Positions 1 through 5,396 of a stretch of 14,224 nt of DNA are shown in pieces. The notes under the pieces are model-generated. The model was not told the origin of the DNA and did not search any database. It saw only the letters and a list, made by a program, of their open reading frames with translations. Both the position numbers and the translations under genes were made by a program. This DNA comes from JBHENC01 sp051000345 (GTDB lineage: Bacteria > Acidobacteriota > Blastocatellia > Pyrinomonadales > Pyrinomonadaceae), in assembly GCA_051000345.1 (NCBI GenBank), contig JBPCOJ010000090.1:1-14224 (forward strand), given 5' to 3'. Each line of letters opens with the position of its first letter. Positions within the stretch are counted from its first letter, which is position 1.

Positions 1-196
1 AGTAGCGATTCAAGTGGTCATGGCTGTAATGTTGGCTATGGTCAGCAAAGTTGGTCAGCGTATAGTTGATTTGACTGCTCAGAAGATACTGACAGTAATC
101 AAGTCGGGTTGCTCGTTGGGTGGCAGTAATCATCCTGCCATTATCTACTTCTTAGCTTTTTGCGTAAGTCCTAACTATACTTTTTAGGAGAAAACA
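1..196. other. Left-edge region, possible 3' end of an unidentified gene
   Basis: No confident gene is visible here. Frame 1 is open from the window edge to a TGA at 67-69 and would encode a Ser/Gly-rich end, ...GYGQQSWSAYS. Frame 2 is open from position 2 to a TAG at 185-187 and would encode a hydrophobic peptide ending in SPNYTF. Neither resembles a family I recognise, and neither has a visible start inside the window with a good ribosome binding site. One of them may be the tail of a gene that begins to the left. The stretch is more AT-rich than the genes after 846. Confidence 0.3.
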
Positions 197-439
197 ATGA
201 AAAACTTTCGACATCTTTGTGCGGTGATCATGTTAACCTTTTTACTTGCTCTTCCCGCGTTTGCAGGTCAAATAGAAACTGGAGTCACGTCGCCGCCACC
301 GACCACGACTTCAGCAACAGCAGGTCAAACACAAACCGGAGCTACGTCCACCCGCACGACAAGCAGCCAGCTGGCCGGTGCTCCGTCAATTACGGAGACT
401 GTGCTGAACCTGTTGCAGGGCGTGCTGGCTCTGTTCTAG
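197..439 (+). CDS. Small secreted Thr/Ser/Pro-rich peptide with internal repeat
   Basis: This encodes an 80-residue protein with a clear Sec signal peptide: basic MKNFR start, hydrophobic core at about residues 8-20, and an ALPAFA cleavage site near residue 23. The ATG is set by a good ribosome binding site, AGGAG at 186-190 with a 6-nt spacer. The mature peptide of about 57 residues has two copies of a short motif, GQIETGVTS and GQTQTGATS, separated by Thr/Pro/Ser-rich linkers. It ends in a hydrophobic, probably helical segment, ITETVLNLLQGVLALF. There is no Cys, catalytic motif or lipobox. The function is unknown. The shape (secreted, repeated short motif, amphipathic C-terminus) would fit an extracellular signal, a bacteriocin-like peptide or a small surface protein, but nothing here decides between them. 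It appears to be transcribed alone. Confidence 0.72.
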   Translation: MKNFRHLCAVIMLTFLLALPAFAGQIETGVTSPPPTTTSATAGQTQTGATSTRTTSSQLAGAPSITETVLNLLQGVLALF

Positions 440-638
440 GAAGTTCATAGTCGAATATTAAATATTCCATGCTGCCATGAGTCGGGTTCACGGGCGGCTA
501 AGTACAAGTGTGCTCATTGTAAGAACACCGGAAAGTCGGTGACGCGTTGGCAGAGGCGGAACGCATCTTGCGAAAGATTAGTCCTGTCCCAGTTGGAAAT
601 CAACCTAAATTTTCTGCTAGCTACACGCCTCTATTAGA

Positions 639-678
639 CTTATCGCCGATTACAAGATAATTTGCAATCGGCGATAAG
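639..678. terminator. Perfect 13-bp hairpin followed by a short T-rich run
   Basis: CTTATCGCCGATT (639-651) is perfectly complementary to AATCGGCGATAAG (666-678) across a 14-nt loop. The right arm is followed by AGAGTTTTCTTG, a weak T-rich tail, so the plus-strand transcript could terminate here. It lies 200 nt past the small peptide gene, so it would end either a long 3' UTR or a separate small RNA. An operator role is the alternative. Confidence 0.5.
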
Positions 679-791
679 AGTTTTCTTGTGCGGGCGTGCC
701 GCCGCAGGAAATCGACCTCCCTCGTCAGAAGGAAATTTTATGAGATATGCGTTAGCTGCGTAGCATTGCATCAATGAAGCGTCCACGATAG

Positions 792-797
792 TATACT
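792..797 (+). promoter_or_regulatory. Possible -10 box (TATACT) for the M1 peptidase gene
   Basis: TATACT at 792-797 is one mismatch from the sigma-70 consensus and lies 48 nt before the TTG start, which would leave a leader of about 40 nt. The best upstream hexamer, TTGCAT at 766-771, is 20 nt away, longer than the ideal 17. The call is therefore weak. Confidence 0.27.
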
Positions 798-845
798 CTT
801 CAACACGCATACTTATTTCAAACTTCAAAAAAGGAATCTGCCATC

Positions 846-3239
846 TTGCACACACGGCGTCTTCTTGCCCTGCTTACCTTGCTTGCGCTTTGCACTTCGC
901 TGGCGTTCGGTCAATCCAAATCTCATCCATCAGATAAATTCCGGCAACTCGAAGAAATACTGCCGACGCCGAACGAATACCGCGCGGCATCCGGCGCGCC
1001 CGGTCATCGCTACTGGCAGCAGCGCGCCGATTATCAAATCAACGTCGAACTAGACGACGCGCGCCAGCGCATTACAGGCTCTGAGCGAGTAACCTACTTC
1101 AACAACTCGCCCGACACTCTGACGTATCTGTGGCTGCAACTCGATCAAAACCTCTTCGCTAAAGATTCCGACACCGTTAAGACGCAGTCCGCGCCGGATT
1201 TTTCGCGCATTCCTTTCGCTACGATTGATAGTCTGCTTGCCCGCGCGGATTTCGACGGCGGCGACAAAATCGCTTTCGTGCGCGACGGAGCGGGCGCGCC
1301 TTTGCCTTATGTCATCAACAAAACGATGATGCGCATCGATTTGAAAGCGCCGCTTCAGAGCGGGCAGTCAACCGTCTTTTCCATTGATTGGAGCTACAAC
1401 ATCAATGACGCCAAACGCTTGGGCGGGCGCTCCGGCTACGAGTATTTTCCGCAGGACAAAAATTACATTTACGAAATCGCGCAGTGGTTTCCGCGCATGG
1501 CTGCTTATAACGACGTGAGCGGCTGGCAGCACAAACAATTCTTAGGCTCCGGCGAATTCACTTTAGAGTTCGGCAACTATAATGTACGCATCACCGCGCC
1601 CGACGATCACATTGTCGCTGCGACGGGCGTGCTGCAAAATCCGAACGAGGTCTTAACCGCCGCGCAACGCGAACGCTTAAACGGCGCGAAAACGGCGCAA
1701 CAGCCCGTCTTTATCGTCACGCCCGACGAAGCCAAGGCGAATGAAACGAACAAACCGCGCGGCACTAAAACTTGGATTTACGCGGCGCGCGATGTGCGCG
1801 ATTTCGCTTTCGCTTCTTCCAGAAAATTTATCTGGGACGCGCAACTACACGATGTCAACGGCAATCGCGCGATGGCGATGTCTTATTACCCGAAGGAAGC
1901 AGAGCCGCTCTGGAGCAAATACTCTACACAGGCGGTTATTCACACGCTCAATGTTTATTCGCGCTATTCGTTGACGTTTCCATACCCGACGGCAATCTCC
2001 GTCAACGGGCCTGTCGGCGGCATGGAATATCCCATGATCTGCTTTAACGGGCCGCGCCCGGAACCCGACGGCACATATTCGGCTGGCACAAAGTATGGCC
2101 TCATCTCCGTCGTCATACATGAAGTCGGGCATAACTTTTTCCCTATGATCGTCAATTCCGACGAACGCCAATGGACTTGGATGGACGAGGGACTCAATAC
2201 CTTTCTGCAATACCTTGCGGAGCAGGAATGGGAGCGCGATTATCCGTCGAGACGCGGCGAGCCGAAGTACATTACGGAGTACATGCAATCGGAAAATCAA
2301 GTGCCGATTATGACCAACTCGGAATCCGTTTTGCAGTTCGGCAACAACGCTTACGGCAAGCCCGCGACGGCGCTTAACATCCTGCGCGAAACCGTGATGG
2401 GACGCGAACTCTTCGACCGCGCCTTCCGTGAATACGCGCAGCGCTGGAAATTCAAGCGCCCGATGCCAGCAGACTTTTTCCGCACGATGGAGGACGCTTC
2501 CGCCGTCGATCTGGATTGGTTCTGGCGCGGTTGGTTTTACACGACGGATCACACGGACATCTCGATTGAAAATGTTCGCCTTTACGGTATCGACACGCGC
2601 AATCCCGAAACGGAAAAAGAAAACGCGCGCCGCGAATCGAACGCGCGCCCTGAAACTCTCTCGCAGCAACGCAACAAAGCTTTGCCGAAGCGCGTCGAAC
2701 AATTTCCCACGCTCAACGATTTCTACAATACATACGATCAATATCGCGTCACAGACCGCGACCGCGAAGAGTTTCAAAGCTATGTTGCGACGCTGACAGA
2801 CCGCGAAAAAGAGTTGCTCAACTCCGGCCTTAACTTCTACGTCGTCGATCTCAAAAACATCGGCGGCTTAGTGATGCCCGTGATTCTGTTAATGGAATAC
2901 ACCGACGGCACGAGCGAAGAACTGCGCATCCCTGCGGAGATATGGCGGCTCAATAATTCGGATGTCTCCAAATTGATTGTCACCAAAAAAGAGATTCGCT
3001 CGATCACGCTCGATCCGCATCTCGAAACGGCGGACGTGAATATAGAGAATAATTATTTCCCGCGCCGTCCGATCAAATCGCGTTTCCAGATTTTCAAAGA
3101 ACAGCAACGCCCGCGCAACCCGATGCAGGAAATCGAACGCAAACCCATTCAGCCCGAACAACAGCAAACGCCGCAAGCGCAACCGTCCGCGTCGCCCGCC
3201 GCTGCTGCGCCGACGCCCGCGCCCGCGTCAAGACCGTAA
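846..3239 (+). CDS. Secreted M1-family zinc metallopeptidase (aminopeptidase type)
   Basis: This is a 797-residue exported peptidase of the gluzincin M1 family, which removes N-terminal residues from peptides. It starts at TTG 846, supported by AAGGA at 831-835 with a 10-nt spacer; the signal peptide (to about residue 22) begins immediately after. An N-terminal M1 beta domain is seen from about residue 55 (YWQQRADYQINVELDDARQR). The substrate motif is GGMEY at 391-395, in place of the usual GAMEN. The zinc site is HEVGH at 425-429 with the third ligand in the DEG motif at E448, giving the exact HEXXH-X18-E spacing. Y503 (NAYGKPA) is a plausible transition-state tyrosine. The last 40 or so residues are a low-complexity Pro/Gln/Ala tail. 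The DUF6702 gene follows 5 nt after the stop. Function is likely periplasmic or surface peptide degradation; the substrate is unknown. Confidence 0.93.
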   Translation: MHTRRLLALLTLLALCTSLAFGQSKSHPSDKFRQLEEILPTPNEYRAASGAPGHRYWQQRADYQINVELDDARQRITGSERVTYFNNSPDTLTYLWLQLDQNLFAKDSDTVKTQSAPDFSRIPFATIDSLLARADFDGGDKIAFVRDGAGAPLPYVINKTMMRIDLKAPLQSGQSTVFSIDWSYNINDAKRLGGRSGYEYFPQDKNYIYEIAQWFPRMAAYNDVSGWQHKQFLGSGEFTLEFGNYNVRITAPDDHIVAATGVLQNPNEVLTAAQRERLNGAKTAQQPVFIVTPDEAKANETNKPRGTKTWIYAARDVRDFAFASSRKFIWDAQLHDVNGNRAMAMSYYPKEAEPLWSKYSTQAVIHTLNVYSRYSLTFPYPTAISVNGPVGGMEYPMICFNGPRPEPDGTYSAGTKYGLISVVIHEVGHNFFPMIVNSDERQWTWMDEGLNTFLQYLAEQEWERDYPSRRGEPKYITEYMQSENQVPIMTNSESVLQFGNNAYGKPATALNILRETVMGRELFDRAFREYAQRWKFKRPMPADFFRTMEDASAVDLDWFWRGWFYTTDHTDISIENVRLYGIDTRNPETEKENARRESNARPETLSQQRNKALPKRVEQFPTLNDFYNTYDQYRVTDRDREEFQSYVATLTDREKELLNSGLNFYVVDLKNIGGLVMPVILLMEYTDGTSEELRIPAEIWRLNNSDVSKLIVTKKEIRSITLDPHLETADVNIENNYFPRRPIKSRFQIFKEQQRPRNPMQEIERKPIQPEQQQTPQAQPSASPAAAAPTPAPASRP

Positions 3240-3244
3240 TCGTT

Positions 3245-3778
3245 ATGAAACTCTCGCGCCGCACCACACTCTTAATGCTGTCATCGCTGCTTCTCGCGGG
3301 CGTCGTTTTCTTATCCGTAAGTCCGACGGCTTCGGCGCACACTTTTCATACGAGCTTGATGCGGCTCGAATACAACGCGAAAGAGCAAAACGTCGAAATC
3401 TCCGTGCAAGTATTCGCGCACGATCTCGAAACTGTTTTGAGCAAGCGCGCGGGCAAAAGAATTCGTCTCGATAAATCGCCCGACGCCGCCTCGCTCACGC
3501 TCGCTTACCTGCAAGACACCTTCGCCATCAAGAACCGCGACGGGCAAACAAAAACGCTTGCATGGGTCGGGATGGAATCAGAAGCCGATGCAGTGATGCT
3601 CTACGTCGAAACCAAAATGCCCGAAGGCATCACTGGCGCGCAAGCCCGTGACCAGATTTTCTTTGATTTGCTCGAAGACCAAATCAATCTCGTCAACGTG
3701 CGCTATGATGGAAAGAGAAACGATCTGGTATTCAAGCCCGGCGATGGATTCAAATCACTTATCGAAGCAGCGAAATAA
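3245..3778 (+). CDS. DUF6702 family secreted protein, partner of M1 peptidase
   Basis: This encodes a 177-residue exported protein. The signal peptide runs from MKLSRRTTLLMLSS to a cleavage site at about ASA|H, residue 31. The mature part begins HTFHTSLMRLEYNAKEQNVE and continues with an ISVQVFAHDLETVLSK segment. This beta-strand pattern (H-x-F-x-x-S...EYN...EIS...F-x-x-DLE) is the signature I associate with DUF6702, a small secreted family of unknown function. No enzyme motif or Cys is present. The start lies 5 nt after the M1 peptidase stop with no clear ribosome binding site of its own, so translational coupling is likely. I recall DUF6702 genes beside M1 peptidases in Bacteroidota too, which suggests a chaperone, inhibitor or accessory role for the peptidase. 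That role is inference. Confidence 0.8.
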   Translation: MKLSRRTTLLMLSSLLLAGVVFLSVSPTASAHTFHTSLMRLEYNAKEQNVEISVQVFAHDLETVLSKRAGKRIRLDKSPDAASLTLAYLQDTFAIKNRDGQTKTLAWVGMESEADAVMLYVETKMPEGITGAQARDQIFFDLLEDQINLVNVRYDGKRNDLVFKPGDGFKSLIEAAK

Positions 3779-3779
3779 C

Positions 3780-3796
3780 GCTAACTCGACGTTAGC
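3780..3796. repeat. Short inverted repeat between DUF6702 gene and brnT
   Basis: GCTAAC (3780-3785) and GTTAGC (3791-3796) form a perfect 6-bp stem with a 5-nt loop. It starts just after the DUF6702 stop and ends 15 nt before the brnT start. There is no T-tract, so it is a weak terminator candidate. Its position would also suit an autoregulatory operator for the toxin-antitoxin pair. Confidence 0.4.
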
Positions 3797-3811
3797 AGCA
3801 TCAGGAAATTT

Positions 3812-4117
3812 ATGAAACGCGAACGCCACCCGCGCCCCGCTGAAGTAGATTGGGATGAAGCTAAAAACGAGTATAATAAAAGAAAGCACGAAGGCATTAG
3901 TTTTGAAGAGGCGCAAAGCGTCTTTAACGACCCTTTAGCGAAAACGGTTGACGACTTAGATCATTCTTATGCCGAGCGCCGTTACTTCACAGTAGGCTAC
4001 TCAGTTAAAGGTATACTGCTTGTGTTGTGGCACACTTATCCGGATACAGGGTATCGGCTAATCGGTGCGCGGAAAGCTAATAGGAGCGAAAAGCGAAATT
4101 ATGAAGAAGGGGAATAA
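3812..4117 (+). CDS. brnT: BrnT-family type II toxin (RelE-like ribonuclease)
   Basis: This encodes a 101-residue protein of the BrnT family (PF04365). Characterised BrnT is a RelE-fold ribonuclease that blocks translation until bound by its antitoxin. The family pattern is visible throughout: VDWDEAKNEYNKRKHEGISF near residues 12-31, then FNDPLA, then DHSYAERRYFTVGYS, then LLVLWHT, and the C-terminal YRLIGARKANRSEKRNYEEG, whose basic and acidic residues are strongly conserved in the family. Length is normal (about 90-100 residues) and nothing looks broken. The ATG has AGGAAA at about 3802-3807. The stop TAA (4115-4117) is one base before the next gene, which is not BrnA. The region is more AT-rich in codon choice than the genes around it, consistent with horizontal arrival. 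Confidence 0.88.
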   Translation: MKRERHPRPAEVDWDEAKNEYNKRKHEGISFEEAQSVFNDPLAKTVDDLDHSYAERRYFTVGYSVKGILLVLWHTYPDTGYRLIGARKANRSEKRNYEEGE

Positions 4118-4118
4118 T

Positions 4119-4418
4119 ATGCCTGCGTTAGTTGATTTTAGCGGAGGTGAGCGCGGCAAGTTTTTCGGAAAGTTTAAGTACGCGAAACGCACAACGCAGC
4201 GCAACCCGGAGACGCGCTTTGCGATTTGCCTTTTGACTGATGACCCGGAGCTTTTGATACCGCTTAAAATTTATCAAGTTGAGATAATCGATGCGGGGTA
4301 CTTAAAGGTCACGGACGAAAGCGGCGATGCGGCAGATTACCCGGAAGAATACTTTGCGCTGGTGAGTTTCCCGCAAGACATAGAGCAGAGATTAAAGGAA
4401 GCGCAACAAGCCGCATAA
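4119..4418 (+). CDS. Small protein paired with BrnT, candidate antitoxin
   Basis: This is a 99-residue soluble acidic protein starting at ATG 4119, one base after the brnT stop. AAGGGG at about 4108-4112 is the ribosome binding site and lies inside the brnT end, so the two are translationally coupled. It is not BrnA: I see no ribbon-helix-helix C-terminus. The N-terminus, VDFSGGERGKFFGKFKYA, resembles the DFSKGxRGKY opening I recall from small antitoxin-like proteins encoded beside toxins. The remainder (PLKIYQVEIIDAGYLKVTDE, then SG, then YPEEYFALVSFPQDIEQRL) resembles a different small stand-alone family with a KxYxV...VxDESGxxYxYP...F pattern. A role as BrnT antitoxin is inferred from position only. 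Earlier in-frame ATGs at 4065 and 4101 overlap brnT and are less likely starts. Confidence 0.72.
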   Translation: MPALVDFSGGERGKFFGKFKYAKRTTQRNPETRFAICLLTDDPELLIPLKIYQVEIIDAGYLKVTDESGDAADYPEEYFALVSFPQDIEQRLKEAQQAA

Positions 4419-4469
4419 TCCAATCGTCCATCAAATTTTGTGAGAGCCTAATAGGGAGTGCCAGCATTT

Positions 4470-5321
4470 ATGCGAAAATCTTTTGCCACACGTATCACGC
4501 TCATCGTCTTTGCCGCTGCCTTAATCGCCTTCGATGCCCGCGCTACTGCGCACGCGCAAGAATTAGTAGTAACAGCACAGAGTTCGCCTGCGGGCGTTCA
4601 GACAGCGATGGCGGAAAGGGCGAATGCGTCGCCGCTTTTTACCGATGTCTCAACGAACAAATTTCAAACAAATAACGCACTCATCCGCCATGCCCAGAAC
4701 AGCGGCGGCAGTTCGCAATCTGCGGGCGGCGGTTTGAACAATGCTTCCGCCGTGGCGCTTACTGCCGGAGAAAAGTTTCATTACGGATTGCGGCAGGCGT
4801 TCTACACGCCGGGCGCATACATCGCTCCCGCCATCAGCGCCGGATACAGGCGATTTCAGGAAGCCGACCTACCGTCGAAAACGGGCGGCGACAAGTTTGC
4901 CGATTACCTGTCGGATTACGCGAGAGTCTTCGGCACGTTGAGCACCACAGAGATATTCGGTTCGGGCATTTATCCGATACTCTTCAAACAAAACCCGAAA
5001 TACATCTCGCTCAAAGAAACTTCACAGGGCAACGCAAGTGGCCGCGCGCGTTTTCTATATGCGATTGGCCGCACCTTTGTGACGAACGGCGACAACGGCA
5101 AACGCCAGCCCAACTACTCGCGTTTCGCGGGCGACTTTACGGGAGCAGCCATCGCCAACATCTGGGAACGCAATACGCCGAGCAAGCGTGACCGCTTCGG
5201 CAATCCGACGGACATCAACCGGCGGCGCGGAATCTCTCCGACCTTCAGCCGGTTCGGTTTAGCACTCGGTTTCGACGCGCTCTCGAACGTCCTCGAAGAA
5301 TTCTTCGGCTTCGGCAGATAA
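4470..5321 (+). CDS. Exported protein of uncharacterised family
   Basis: This encodes 283 residues with a Sec signal peptide (MRKSFATRITLIVFAAALIA, cleaved near AHAQ, residue 28). I chose ATG 4470 because AGGGAG at 4453-4458 gives an 11-nt spacer; the in-frame GTG at 4458 would overlap that site. After a Ser/Asn/Gly-rich linker the conserved part starts at about residue 95 (KFHYGLRQAFYTPGAYIAPA). It includes an FGSGIYPILFKQNPKYISLK segment and then, at 197-232, YAIGRTFVTNGDNGKRQPNY leading into a Gly/Ala-rich stretch ending IANIW. It ends in FGFGR. I recall similar unnamed exported proteins in Acidobacteriota, but know of no function. Alternating small and aromatic residues suggest association with the outer membrane. 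It is expressed alone, convergent with the minus-strand run. Confidence 0.8.
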   Translation: MRKSFATRITLIVFAAALIAFDARATAHAQELVVTAQSSPAGVQTAMAERANASPLFTDVSTNKFQTNNALIRHAQNSGGSSQSAGGGLNNASAVALTAGEKFHYGLRQAFYTPGAYIAPAISAGYRRFQEADLPSKTGGDKFADYLSDYARVFGTLSTTEIFGSGIYPILFKQNPKYISLKETSQGNASGRARFLYAIGRTFVTNGDNGKRQPNYSRFAGDFTGAAIANIWERNTPSKRDRFGNPTDINRRRGISPTFSRFGLALGFDALSNVLEEFFGFGR

Positions 5322-5342
5322 AAGCGGGAAGTGTTGTCAAAG

Positions 5343-5384
5343 AAAGGTAGCGTGCCGCGAACTTAGAACGCCGCACGCTCCTTT
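5343..5384. terminator. Bidirectional hairpin between convergent genes
   Basis: AAAGG-T-AGCGTGC-C-GCG (5343-5359) pairs with CGC-C-GCACGCT-CCTTT (5369-5384). This makes a stem of 15 pairs with one bulged T and one C-C mismatch around a 9-nt loop. It lies 21 nt after the plus-strand stop at 5321 and 12 nt past the minus-strand stop at 5397. The stem base supplies CCTTT on either strand, with CCTTTCTTTG following on the minus strand. It probably ends transcripts from both sides. Confidence 0.6.
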
Positions 5385-5396
5385 GGTAATACGCTT

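Larger units (their letters stand above)
440..845. other. Gene-poor intergenic stretch upstream of the M1 peptidase
   Basis: No convincing gene is seen in these 406 bases. The frame of the preceding small gene stays open after its TAG for 65 codons, to a TAG at 635-637. That extension contains a Cys-rich piece (YKCAHCKNTGKS) but has no start codon with a ribosome binding site. The stretch contains the 13-bp hairpin at 639-678 and, near its right end, a possible -10 box before the M1 peptidase gene. An unannotated small RNA ending at the hairpin is possible but unproven. Confidence 0.5.

Noticed and set aside
176..181. TATACT as a -10 box for the small secreted peptide gene
   Set aside because: The transcript would begin inside or just after the ribosome binding site at 186-190, so it cannot serve this gene with a normal leader.
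1..187. Frame 2 open from the edge to 187 as a gene encoding a hydrophobic peptide
   Set aside because: The internal ATGs (20, 29, 38) have no ribosome binding site, there is no recognisable family, and the stop overlaps the ribosome binding site of the next gene. It is kept only as an unresolved edge region.
640..855. Minus-strand 71-codon frame over the intergenic hairpin
   Set aside because: It runs through the palindrome and the M1 leader, has no ribosome binding site and shows no family pattern.
1845..2777. 310-codon minus-strand frame inside the M1 peptidase gene
   Set aside because: The M1 frame carries all catalytic motifs. The antisense frame is an Arg/Ala/Val-rich shadow produced by GC-rich third positions.
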